From NCBI RefSeq assembly GCF_030811855.1, contig NZ_JAUSRN010000005.1:248001-312000 (forward strand): a DNA stretch of 64,000 nt, given 5' to 3'. Shown one piece after another: positions 52,413-64,000 of this stretch. Under the pieces are notes generated by a model that was not told the origin of the DNA, searched no databases, and saw only the letters and a program-made list of their open reading frames with translations. Origin of the DNA: Variovorax paradoxus (GTDB taxonomy: Bacteria; Pseudomonadota; Gammaproteobacteria; Burkholderiales; Burkholderiaceae_C). Made by a program: the position numbers and the translations under genes. Each line of letters starts with the position of its first letter. The stretch's first letter is position 1.

Positions 52413-53177
52413 TCAGCCTCTGATTTTGTAGCCGATTTTCAGCAGATGGACGGCGATGGCGCTCACTGCCAGCCACGCTGCGCCGACGATGCCCAGGCTG
52501 AGCCAGGGCGAGGCGTCGCTCACGCCGAAGAAGCCGTAGCGAAAGCCGTCGATCATGTAGAAGAAGGGGTTCAGGTGGCTCACGCCCTGCCAGAACGGGG
52601 GCAGCGAGCCGATCGAATAGAAAACGCCCGAGAGAAAGGTCATGGGCATGATCAAAAAGTTCTGAAACACCGCCATCTGGTCGAATTTTTCGGCCCAGAG
52701 GCCAGCGATGAGCCCCAGCGTGCCCAGCATCGCGGAGCCCAGCAGCGCAAACACGAGAATCCAGAGCGGTGCAACGAAGCCCGGCATCGCAAAGAACATG
52801 GTGACCAGGAACACACCGAGCCCCACGGCCAGCCCGCGAATCACCGACGAGCCCACGTAAGCGAAGAACCAGCCCCAGTGCGACAGCGGCGTGAGCAGCA
52901 CGAACACGAGGTTGCCCATGATCTTGCTCTGGATGATCGACGAAGAGCTGTTGGCAAAAGCGTTCTGCAGCACGCTCATCATCACCAGACCAGGCACAAG
53001 GAAGGCGGTGTAGCCGACGGTGCCGTAGACCTTCACGTGGTCTTCGAGCACGTGGCCGAACACCATGAGGTAGAGCAGTGCGGTGAGCACCGGTGCGCCG
53101 ACGGTTTGGAAGCCGACCTTCCAGAAGCGCAGCGTTTCCTTATAGAGCAGCGCACGCCACCCAGTAACCGCCATCAT
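52413..53177 (-). CDS. ABC-2 type exporter permease (YadH-like)
   Basis: A 254-residue inner-membrane permease with six helices and the ABC-2 signature region (LIMPMTFLSGVFYSIGSLPPFWQ) near the C-terminal third. It begins MMAVTGWRALLYKETLRFWKVG, matching YadH-type permeases. It partners the ATPase encoded upstream with a 4-base ATGA overlap. The exported substrate is unknown. The location between mla genes and bolA/murA is conserved in betaproteobacteria and suggests an envelope-related role. Confidence 0.9.
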   Translation of the reverse strand: MMAVTGWRALLYKETLRFWKVGFQTVGAPVLTALLYLMVFGHVLEDHVKVYGTVGYTAFLVPGLVMMSVLQNAFANSSSSIIQSKIMGNLVFVLLTPLSHWGWFFAYVGSSVIRGLAVGLGVFLVTMFFAMPGFVAPLWILVFALLGSAMLGTLGLIAGLWAEKFDQMAVFQNFLIMPMTFLSGVFYSIGSLPPFWQGVSHLNPFFYMIDGFRYGFFGVSDASPWLSLGIVGAAWLAVSAIAVHLLKIGYKIRG

Positions 53178-54121
53178 CTTGATACCTCCAACGGCGTCTG
53201 CTCACCCGCCATCAGGTCGATGAACACGTCTTCCAGATCGGCTTTGCGCATTTCCACGTCTTCCACCGCGACGCCGGCTTCGCGGATCGCGGCCAGCAGT
53301 TGTTCGACTTCATGGGCGTTCTGTGCGGGCAATTGCACGATGCGCCCGGTGATGCGCGCATGCTGGGCAATGGCCCAGGGCAGCATGGCATCGGTCTTGA
53401 AGCGCAGCACGTTGCTCGTGGCCGACTTCAACAGTTCGCTGGTGCGGTCGAGCGCAATCACGCGTCCCTGCTTGAGCATGGCGATGCGGCTGCACAGCGC
53501 CTCGGCTTCCTCGAGGTAGTGCGTGGTGAGCAGCACGGTGCTGCCCTCCTTGTTGAGCCTGGCGACGAACTGCCAGAGCGTCTGGCGTAGTTCGACGTCG
53601 ACGCCCGCGGTTGGCTCGTCGAGCACGATGACCGGTGGCTTGTGGACCAGCGCCTGCGCCACCAGCACACGGCGCTTCATGCCGCCCGAGAGCTGGCGCA
53701 TGTTGGCCGTCGCCTTGTCGGCCAAGCCCAGGCTCTGCAGCAGCTCATCGATCCAGGCCTCGTTGTTCTTGATGCCGAAGTAACCCGACTGGATGCGCAG
53801 CGATTCACGCACATTGAAGAAGGGATCGAACACCAGCTCCTGCGGCACGATGCCGAGTTGACGCCGTGCCTCGGCATAGTCGCGCTGCACGTCGAAACCA
53901 TGAACGCTGATGGCCCCGGCGGTAGGCCGCGAGAGGCCGGCCAGCATGCTGATGAGCGTGGTCTTGCCTGCGCCATTGGGGCCCAGCAAGCCGAAGAACT
54001 CGCCCGGCTCGATGTGGAAGCTGACCTCGTCGACGGCGCGCAGCCCCTGCTTGCCTTGGGCCCGCTGCTGTCTGGAGGGAGGATAGGTCTTGGAGACCGA
54101 TTGGAATGAGATCGCGGGCAT
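53174..54121 (-). CDS. ABC exporter ATP-binding protein (YadG-like)
   Basis: A 315-residue ATPase with Walker A (GPNGAGKTT), signature (LSGGMKRRVLVAQALV), Walker B (VIVLDEPTAGVD) and the H-loop (LLTTHYLEEAEALC). A C-terminal extension (about residues 225-315) is usual in YadG/CcmA-type exporters. It works with the permease downstream. 88 bases without clear signals separate it from mlaB. Confidence 0.92.
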   Translation of the reverse strand: MPAISFQSVSKTYPPSRQQRAQGKQGLRAVDEVSFHIEPGEFFGLLGPNGAGKTTLISMLAGLSRPTAGAISVHGFDVQRDYAEARRQLGIVPQELVFDPFFNVRESLRIQSGYFGIKNNEAWIDELLQSLGLADKATANMRQLSGGMKRRVLVAQALVHKPPVIVLDEPTAGVDVELRQTLWQFVARLNKEGSTVLLTTHYLEEAEALCSRIAMLKQGRVIALDRTSELLKSATSNVLRFKTDAMLPWAIAQHARITGRIVQLPAQNAHEVEQLLAAIREAGVAVEDVEMRKADLEDVFIDLMAGEQTPLEVSR

Positions 54122-54209
54122 GAGAGCCGGCGATTTTACGGGCCTGCGTTACAAGCCGCTGGACCGCACCCGGATGACCTGACTCGGCCGCTGCCGGGCC
54201 GCACTGCGC

Positions 54210-54482
54210 TCAGGGTGCCGCCGGCAAGAGCCCCGCGATGCCGTAGAGGGCGGCGAGTTCGCGCAGCCGCGGAGAAAGCCCCTTGACCGCGAAGCCGCGG
54301 CCGAGCGCACTCGATTCGCGCCGGCACTCCAACAACACCGCCAGCGCCGAGGAGTCGAACTGCGTCAAGGCGCTGGCGTCCACCACGGTGGACGTATCGG
54401 CTTGTCCCTTCAGCCCCTGCTGCAGCATGCGCATGCAGGCTGGGGCATCGTCGTGGGTGAGTTTGGTCGGCAGCACCAGCAT
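54210..54482 (-). CDS. mlaB: STAS-domain protein MlaB
   Basis: A 90-residue STAS protein with VVDASALTQFDSSALAVLLEC, the typical Asp-Ser switch segment. In the Mla system MlaB binds MlaF and stabilises the inner-membrane complex. The ATG at 54482 is chosen, giving a normal MlaB length. The longer frame to 54533 overlaps mlaC. It lies 4 bases past mlaC and closes the mla unit. Confidence 0.88.
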   Translation of the reverse strand: MLVLPTKLTHDDAPACMRMLQQGLKGQADTSTVVDASALTQFDSSALAVLLECRRESSALGRGFAVKGLSPRLRELAALYGIAGLLPAAP

Positions 54483-54486
54483 GGCG

Positions 54487-55146
54487 TCAGCTCTTGCCGT
54501 TGTTGCCCTTGTTGCGCGCGGCCAGCGCTGCAATCAGGCCATCGATGCCGCGGGCATTGATTTCTTGCGCGAACTGCGTGCGGTAGGTGTCGACCAGCCA
54601 GACACCCAGCACATTGAGGTTGTAGACCTTCCAGCCGCCGCCCTGGCCAGGCGTCTTTTCGAGGCGGTAGTCGAGCTGGACCGGATCGCCGCGGCCCTTG
54701 ACCTCGGTGCGCACCAGCACTTCGGTGTCTTCGGGCGAACCGCGGAACGGACGGACCGTGACGGTCTGGTCGCTCACCTGGTCGAGCGCGCCGGCATAGG
54801 TGCGAACCAGCAGTGTCTTGAATTCTTCCTGCAGCTTCTTTTGCTGTTCGGGTGTGGCTTGGCGCCATGCCGGGCCCACGGCGGAAGCCGTCATGCGCTG
54901 GAAGTTGACGTTCGGCATGATCTTGCTGTCGACCAGCACCATGATCTTGCTGATGTCGCCCGACTTGATGGAGGTGTCGGCCTTGATGGTTTCGAGCACG
55001 TCCGTCGACAGGCGCTTTACCAGCGCGTCAGGCGCTTCGTCGGCCGCCTGGGCCGGGCGCACGAAAGCGGTGGCAGCGCCAAAAAGAAGCGCGCTGGCCA
55101 GAACCAGGCGGCCAAAGCCGCGGCGTTGCAGGATGTTGTTGTTCAT
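54487..55146 (-). CDS. mlaC: Periplasmic phospholipid-binding protein MlaC
   Basis: A 219-residue periplasmic lipid carrier. Signal peptide about residues 1-34 (LVLASALLFGAATAFVRPAQA). The mature part includes KIMVLVDSKIMPNVNFQRMTASAVGPAWRQATPEQQKKLQEEFKTLL read in pieces and VRTEVKGRGDPVQLDYRL, both typical of MlaC/Ttg2D. It shuttles phospholipid between MlaA at the outer membrane and MlaFEDB. It follows mlaA after a 174-base gap. Confidence 0.94.
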   Translation of the reverse strand: MNNNILQRRGFGRLVLASALLFGAATAFVRPAQAADEAPDALVKRLSTDVLETIKADTSIKSGDISKIMVLVDSKIMPNVNFQRMTASAVGPAWRQATPEQQKKLQEEFKTLLVRTYAGALDQVSDQTVTVRPFRGSPEDTEVLVRTEVKGRGDPVQLDYRLEKTPGQGGGWKVYNLNVLGVWLVDTYRTQFAQEINARGIDGLIAALAARNKGNNGKS

Positions 55147-55320
55147 GGCAATTCCCTTAAATTTTTGAAATCTTCAACAGAGACGCAGTGATAGGCGCGC
55201 CTCCTGCAATGAAACGTGTTCGACGACTCTCAGGCCGACCGGGTTCCTGAAGCGCAGGTGAAGCCTTGAAACCGGATGCAAGCGGACGTTCTCCCGCCGC
55301 CTCCACCCGCTCTTTGGCCT

Positions 55321-56067
55321 CTACTTGCCGTTTTCATCGTCCGGCGGGTTCCCGTCGTATACGTCGTTGCGGCGGTGCTGGAGGAAGGCATCTCGCGTGA
55401 AGGTGTATTTGTCGAGCGCCGCGTCGTCGAGCAGCCGGCCGGCACGCAGGTACTTCGCGCGTGTATCGACAGCGTCCAGGAACGACAGCGAATTGCGCCA
55501 GGCCACGTCGTGCATGTTCGAGACAATGCCGCCGGCACGGTCCACCGGCAATGCCGCAGTGTCGCGCAAGGTCGAAGGGCCAAAGATGGGCAGCACGACG
55601 TAAGGGCCGGCGCCTACGCCCCAGCGGCCGAGCGTCTGGCCGAAATCTTCCTCATGGCGATCGATTCCGGCTTCGGTGGCCACATCGAGCAGGCCACCCA
55701 GTCCGAAGAAGGTGTTCACGTTGACCCGCATGAAGGTCTCGGCACTGTTCTGCAGCTTGAGCTGGGCCACGCTGTTGGCAAAGCTCCAGACGTCGCCCAG
55801 GTTGCCGAAGAAGTTACTCACGCCGGTGCGCACCATGGAGGGCAGCACGCGCACGTACGCGGTGGCCACAGGCACCAGCACCGCTTCGTCGACGGTGTCG
55901 TTGAAGCGCGTGACGCCGCGGTTGAAGGGCTCGAACGGGTCGGACGGATTGGCATGGGGCCCGGTTGCGCAACCTGCAAGCAGCACGAAAGCGGCTGCAG
56001 CGCCCATCAAGCGGGCAGAGTTTGCTACTTTCTTGATAGCAACGAACGATAAAAGACTGGTTTTCAT
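55321..56067 (-). CDS. mlaA: Outer-membrane lipoprotein MlaA (VacJ)
   Basis: A 248-residue lipoprotein with lipobox LLAGC (Cys33). The mature part has NPSDPFEPFNRGVTRFNDTVDEAV at its start, and NTFFGLGGLLDVATEAGI, DFGQTLGRWGVGAGPYVVLPIFGPSTLRD and related pieces, which are the VacJ signature. It removes phospholipids mislocalised to the outer leaflet. It is embedded between mlaD and mlaC, whereas in E. coli mlaA lies apart. Its start overlaps the mlaD stop (ATGA). Confidence 0.95.
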   Translation of the reverse strand: MKTSLLSFVAIKKVANSARLMGAAAAFVLLAGCATGPHANPSDPFEPFNRGVTRFNDTVDEAVLVPVATAYVRVLPSMVRTGVSNFFGNLGDVWSFANSVAQLKLQNSAETFMRVNVNTFFGLGGLLDVATEAGIDRHEEDFGQTLGRWGVGAGPYVVLPIFGPSTLRDTAALPVDRAGGIVSNMHDVAWRNSLSFLDAVDTRAKYLRAGRLLDDAALDKYTFTRDAFLQHRRNDVYDGNPPDDENGK

Positions 56068-56564
56068 TTCTTGTTGGCTGTTCCTGGCGTCGAAGGCGTG
56101 CTGCTGCTTCCTTCGGCTGCCTTGCTATAGAGGAACTGGCTGATCAGGTTTTCCAGCACCACGGCCGATTGGGTCGCGGTGATGGTGTCGCCGGCTTGCA
56201 AATTCTTCTCCTCGGCACCCGGCTCGATCCCGATGTATTGCTCGCCGAGCAAGCCACTGGTCAAGATCTTGAGCGAGCTGTCCTTGGGAAAACTGTAACG
56301 GTTTTGTAGTGCCAGTGTGACACGTGCTTGAAATGACTTGTCGTCAAACGAGATGGATTCCACACGTCCAACCACTACGCCGGCACTTTTGACCGCAGTT
56401 TGCGGCTTGAGCCCGCCAATATTGTCGAAGCGCGCGGTGACGTTGTAGGTCTTCTGGAAATTCACGCTCAGCAGGTTGGCCGACTGCAGCGCGAGGAACA
56501 GCAGCGCCGCGCCGCCGATCAGGACGAACAGGCCGACCCAGATGTCGCTATTGGAACGTTGCAT
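56064..56564 (-). CDS. mlaD: MCE-domain protein MlaD
   Basis: A 166-residue protein with one N-terminal helix (DIWVGLFVLIGGAALLFLALQ) and one MCE domain (NVTARFDNIGGLKPQTAVKSAGVVVGRVESI, residues about 38-70). A short low-complexity tail ends GTANKK. Hexamers form a ring through which lipids pass between MlaC and MlaE. ATG at 56564 is preferred over GTG at 56573. It lies 37 bases after mlaE. Confidence 0.95.
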   Translation of the reverse strand: MQRSNSDIWVGLFVLIGGAALLFLALQSANLLSVNFQKTYNVTARFDNIGGLKPQTAVKSAGVVVGRVESISFDDKSFQARVTLALQNRYSFPKDSSLKILTSGLLGEQYIGIEPGAEEKNLQAGDTITATQSAVVLENLISQFLYSKAAEGSSSTPSTPGTANKK

Positions 56565-56601
56565 TGTTTGCACTCTCTAGAACGATTGGAGCGAAGCTCC
56601 G

Positions 56602-57384
56602 TCAAATACTGAACATCATGGCGGTCAACAGGAAGTCGAGCCCCAGCACCGAGAGCGACGCCATCACCACGGTGCGCGTGGTGGCACGCGACACGCCTTC
56701 GGGCGTCGGCTGGGCCACAAAGCCCTGCAGCAACGCAATGAAGGTCACGGTGAAACCGAACACGATGCTCTTGATCACGCCGTTGCCCACGTCCCGCCAC
56801 ACGTCGACGCCGCCCTGCATCTGGCCCCAGAACGCACCAGGGTCCACACCCAGCATCAGCACGCCGACCACGTAGCCGCCCATGATGCCCACCGCGCTGA
56901 ACACCGCCGCCAGCAGCGGCATGGTGATCACGCCGGCCCAGAAGCGCGGCGCCAAGATGCGCTGCACCGGATCGACCGCCATCATCTCCATGGCACTGAG
57001 TTGTTCGCCGGCCTTCATGAGGCCGATTTCCGCCGTCAGCGAGGTGCCGGCGCGGCCGGTGAAAAGCAGAGCCGCCACAACCGGCCCGAGCTCCCGCACC
57101 AGGCTCAGCGCGACCAACAGGCCCAGCGCCTCGGAAGAACCGTAGCGCTGCAGCGCGTAATACATCTGCAGGCCCAGCACAAATCCGACGAAAAGGCCCG
57201 ACACCGCAATGATCGCGAGCGAGTAGTTGCCCAGGAAATGGATCTGGTCGCGCACCAGCCCGAAGCGACGCAAGCTTTGTGCCCCCCGCACCATGAGGCG
57301 CAGGAACAGCTTGGCGCCATAACCGAGGTCGGCCAGTTTGCTGCGCACGGCAAAGCCGGCGTCGGCGGGCTTCCACCAGCTCAT
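56602..57384 (-). CDS. mlaE: Phospholipid ABC transporter permease MlaE
   Basis: A 260-residue permease of the MlaE family with about five helices. Typical segments are LRRFGLVRDQIHFLGNYSL, ARELGPVVAALLFTGRAGTSLTAEIGLMK (LVRELGPVVAALL here), AMEMMAVDPVQRILAPRFWAG and the final AMMFSI. It forms the membrane core with MlaF, MlaD and MlaB. Overlaps the mlaF stop by four bases. Confidence 0.95.
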   Translation of the reverse strand: MSWWKPADAGFAVRSKLADLGYGAKLFLRLMVRGAQSLRRFGLVRDQIHFLGNYSLAIIAVSGLFVGFVLGLQMYYALQRYGSSEALGLLVALSLVRELGPVVAALLFTGRAGTSLTAEIGLMKAGEQLSAMEMMAVDPVQRILAPRFWAGVITMPLLAAVFSAVGIMGGYVVGVLMLGVDPGAFWGQMQGGVDVWRDVGNGVIKSIVFGFTVTFIALLQGFVAQPTPEGVSRATTRTVVMASLSVLGLDFLLTAMMFSI

Positions 57385-58205
57385 AGCTGCCCCCCTTCAT
57401 TGCCGAAATCTTGTTCGATGCCGACGCCCGGGTAGTGAAAATGCACCGGCCCGTCGGGCAGCGCGTTCACGAACTGATGCACCAGCGGATCGGCGCTTTC
57501 GCGCACCTCGCTCGGTGTGCCCTGTGCGGCGATGCCGCCGTTGGCCAGGATGATCACGTGGTCGGCGATGCGGAACGTTTCTTCGAGGTCGTGAGACACC
57601 ACGATGCTGGTCAGCCCGAGCGTGTCGTTCAACTGGCGAATCAGCCGAGCCGCCGTGCCGAGCGAAATGGGGTCGAGGCCGGCAAACGGCTCGTCGTACA
57701 TGACGAGGTCGGGGTCCAGCGCAATGGCGCGTGCCAAGGCGACACGGCGTGCCATGCCGCCCGAGACTTCGCTGGGCATCAGGTCGCGCGCGCCGCGCAA
57801 GCCGACCGCGTCGAGCTTCATGAGCACGATGTCGCGCACTAGCGCTTCCGAGAGCTGCGTGTGCTCTCGCAACGGAAATGCGACGTTGTCGAACACGCTC
57901 ATGTCGGTGAACAGCGCACCGAACTGGAACAGCATGCCCATGCGTCGCCGCGCCAAATACATTCCGGCGGCGTCGAGCTTGCCGACGTCGCGGCCGTCGA
58001 AAAGAACCTCGCCGCGCTGCGCGCGCTGTTGTCCGCCGATGAGCCGCAGTACCGTGGTTTTGCCGCCGCCGGAGGCGCCCATGAGCGCCGTGACCTTGCC
58101 GCGCGGGACGGTAAATGACACCCGGTCGAGGATCGCACGCGCGCCGTAGCCGAACGAAACGTCGCGAAACTCTACGAAAGGCTGTGGCAGTGCGGCTGGG
58201 TCCAT
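57381..58205 (-). CDS. mlaF: Phospholipid ABC transporter ATP-binding protein MlaF
   Basis: A 274-residue ATPase with Walker A (GASGGGKTT), signature (VSGGMARRVALARAI), Walker B (LVMYDEPFAGLDP) and the Q-loop MGMLFQFGALFTDMSVFDN typical of MlaF. It drives retrograde phospholipid transport. The first gene of mlaFEDACB. The ATG at 58205 gives the usual start; earlier in-frame starts would lie inside the gltD terminator hairpin that ends only six bases upstream. No clear ribosome site fits in that short gap. Confidence 0.94.
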   Translation of the reverse strand: MDPAALPQPFVEFRDVSFGYGARAILDRVSFTVPRGKVTALMGASGGGKTTVLRLIGGQQRAQRGEVLFDGRDVGKLDAAGMYLARRRMGMLFQFGALFTDMSVFDNVAFPLREHTQLSEALVRDIVLMKLDAVGLRGARDLMPSEVSGGMARRVALARAIALDPDLVMYDEPFAGLDPISLGTAARLIRQLNDTLGLTSIVVSHDLEETFRIADHVIILANGGIAAQGTPSEVRESADPLVHQFVNALPDGPVHFHYPGVGIEQDFGNEGGQL

Positions 58206-58211
58206 CTCAAT

Positions 58212-58244
58212 AAAAAAGCCGGGCGCCTTGTCAGGCATCCCGGC
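58212..58244 (-). terminator. Rho-independent terminator after gltD
   Basis: On the minus strand arms GCCGGG and CCCGGC, with additional inner GCC/GGC pairing, are followed directly by TTTTTTA. A strong intrinsic terminator about 60 bases past the gltD stop. It abuts the mlaF start codon. Confidence 0.85.
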
Positions 58245-58303
58245 ATGCGGTTTCCGCGAATGATAGCGGGGCCGCAAGGGGCCCCGCAGAACTGAAACAA
58301 AAA

Positions 58304-59782
58304 TCAGCGCGGTAAGTCGCTAAATCCCATCAAAAATTCATCCACCGACCGCGCCGCCTGGCGACCTTCGCGAATTGCCCACACGACCAGCGACTGGCCG
58401 CGGCGAATGTCACCCGCGGCAAATACCTTTGGCACATTGGTAGCGTAGCCACCGATGAAGTCGACGGTGGCCTTGGCGTTGCCGCGCGCGTCCTTCTCGA
58501 CACCGAAGGCATCCAGCACAGGCGCTACCGGGCTCACGAAGCCCATCGCCAACAGCACGAGGTCGGCCTTGAGGATCTGCTCGCTGCCAGCCACTTCCTG
58601 CATGCGGCCGTCCTTCCACTCCACGCGGACGGTCTTGAGGCCGGTGACCTTGCCCTTTTCGCCGATGAACTCCTTGGTGGAGATGGCGAACTCGCGCTCG
58701 CAGCCTTCTTCATGGCTGGAGCTGGTGCGAAGCTTGATCGGCCAGTAGGGCCAGGTCAGCGGGCGGTTTTCTTCCTCGGGCGGCTGCGGCATCAGTTCGA
58801 ACTGCGTGACGCTGGCTGCGCCATGGCGGTTGCTGGTGCCCACGCAGTCGGAGCCGGTGTCGCCGCCGCCGATGACGATGACGTGCTTGCCGTCGGCGCG
58901 CAGTTGGCCCTTGACCTTGTCGCCCGCGTTAACGCGGTTCTGCTGCGGCAGGAACTCCATCGCGAAATGGATGCCGTCGAGATCGCGCCCCGGCACCGGC
59001 AGGTCGCGCGACTGCTCGGCGCCGCCTGTGAGCAGCACGGCGTCGAACTCCTTGTCCAGTTGCTCGGGCGTGACGGTTTCCTTGGCGAGGTTGGTCACCT
59101 TGGAGCCCTTGCCCAGCGGATCTTTTGCAGCACCGACCATCACACCGGTGCGGAAGGTCACGCCCTCGGCCTTCATCTGCTCGACGCGGCGGTCGATGTG
59201 CGTCTTCTCCATCTTGAAATCGGGGATGCCGTAGCGCAGCAGGCCGCCGATGCGGTCGTTCTTCTCGAACAGCGTCACGTCGTGGCCCGCACGCGCGAGC
59301 TGCTGCGCCGCGGCCATGCCGGCCGGGCCCGAACCCACCACCGCCACCTTCTTGCCGGTCTTGTGCTTGGCAATGCGCGGCGCCACCCAGCCTTCGTCCC
59401 AGGCGCGATCGATGATGGCGTGCTCCAGCGACTTGATGCCGACCGGGTCGTCGTTCACGTTGAGCACACAGGCTGCCTCGCAGGGCGCGGGGCAGATGCG
59501 GCCGGTGAACTCCGGAAAGTTATTGGTCGAGTCGAGCACCGCGAAGGCGTTCTGCCAATCGTCGCGGTACACGAGGTCGTTGAAGTCCGGAATGATGTTG
59601 TTGACTGGGCAGCCGCTGTTGCAGAACGGCGTGCCGCAGTCCATGCAGCGTGCGCCCTGCACCTTGGCCTGCTCGACCGTCAGGCCGACGACGAATTCCT
59701 TGTAGTGCTTGACGCGCTCTTGGACAGGCTTGTAGCCCTCTTCGACGCGCTCATGCTCCATGAAGCCGGTGATCTTTCCCAT
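58304..59782 (-). CDS. gltD: Glutamate synthase (NADPH) small subunit
   Basis: A 492-residue flavoprotein that moves electrons from NADPH to GltB. The N-terminal iron-sulfur cysteines are in [17 protein letters not shown] and [15 protein letters not shown]-binding [11 protein letters not shown], and NADPH-binding [11 protein letters not shown]. The C-terminal FAD motif is [23 protein letters not shown] lies ten bases before the ATG. It follows gltB by 37 bases. Confidence 0.97.
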   Translation of the reverse strand: MGKITGFMEHERVEEGYKPVQERVKHYKEFVVGLTVEQAKVQGARCMDCGTPFCNSGCPVNNIIPDFNDLVYRDDWQNAFAVLDSTNNFPEFTGRICPAPCEAACVLNVNDDPVGIKSLEHAIIDRAWDEGWVAPRIAKHKTGKKVAVVGSGPAGMAAAQQLARAGHDVTLFEKNDRIGGLLRYGIPDFKMEKTHIDRRVEQMKAEGVTFRTGVMVGAAKDPLGKGSKVTNLAKETVTPEQLDKEFDAVLLTGGAEQSRDLPVPGRDLDGIHFAMEFLPQQNRVNAGDKVKGQLRADGKHVIVIGGGDTGSDCVGTSNRHGAASVTQFELMPQPPEEENRPLTWPYWPIKLRTSSSHEEGCEREFAISTKEFIGEKGKVTGLKTVRVEWKDGRMQEVAGSEQILKADLVLLAMGFVSPVAPVLDAFGVEKDARGNAKATVDFIGGYATNVPKVFAAGDIRRGQSLVVWAIREGRQAARSVDEFLMGFSDLPR

Positions 59783-59819
59783 CGTGATGTCCTTTTTCTC
59801 TCTGCGTTCTCGTGGGCGC

Positions 59820-64000
<4,181 letters not shown>

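Overview
The window reads as chromosomal DNA of a high-GC betaproteobacterium of the order Burkholderiales, most likely family Comamonadaceae and close to Variovorax. The basis is gene content and order (gltBD - mla - ABC pair - bolA - murA - his - HIT - tatABC; petABC - sspA - sspB; an RpfE-type gene coupled to recJ) and the codon/GC style. The species call is inference. No transposase, integrase, phage gene, CRISPR array, rRNA or transcription-factor gene was seen. One tRNA (Thr, TGT) was found.

Layout. 1-4.4 kb, minus strand: a peptide-type ABC transporter (binding protein, two permeases, one ATPase), with a RidA-family enamine deaminase divergent from it. 5-7.6 kb, minus: a divergent ClpP-like peptidase, then LolD and a single LolC/E-type permease. 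7.8-10.5 kb, plus: RpfE-type protein and RecJ. 10.5-13.7 kb: DUF1003 membrane protein, YghA-like short-chain dehydrogenase, DUF1275 membrane protein and a small exported YXWGXW protein. 13.7-18.1 kb, minus: cytochrome bc1 operon petABC, a terminator, sspA, sspB and tRNA-Thr.

18.3-33.3 kb is the accessory heart of the window, an exopolysaccharide/capsule locus made of two convergent transcription units. The plus-strand unit (18.3-22.5 kb) encodes a YjbE/GfcA-like Gly-rich secreted peptide, a YjbF/GfcB-like lipoprotein, and a 1025-residue protein that looks like a GfcC/YjbG domain fused to a GfcD/YjbH outer-membrane domain. The minus-strand unit (32.2 down to 22.5 kb) encodes Wza, Wzb, Wzc, an initiating sugar-phosphate transferase, a pyruvyl transferase, a GT4 glycosyltransferase, a secreted clan GH-A glycosidase and a Wzx-type flippase. 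Together they contain the equivalents of the Escherichia coli group 4 capsule genes gfcABCDE-etp-etk, rearranged and combined with polymer assembly and modification genes. No Wzy polymerase is visible. A divergent PAP2 phosphatase lies upstream of wza.

33.4-38.7 kb: mscL, pdxA, a Nif3/DUF34 protein, a membrane-anchored HtrA-type protease and tatABC. 38.8-52.1 kb: HIT protein, DUF4870 protein and a histidine operon read from murA to hisE. That operon is interrupted twice: two exported proteins of unknown function sit between hisD and hisC, and a plus-strand pair (DAACS-type symporter plus GltI-like binding protein) together with an aldose-epimerase-like gene sits between hisA and hisF. 52.1-58.2 kb, minus: bolA/ibaG, an ABC-2 exporter pair and the retrograde phospholipid transport operon mlaFEDACB with mlaA embedded. 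58.3-64.0 kb, minus: gltD and a 5'-truncated gltB (cut by the window edge).

Many adjacent genes on one strand share 4-base ATGA stop/start overlaps, which sets many start sites and points to translational coupling. All functional assignments come from reading motifs by eye. No database search was run.
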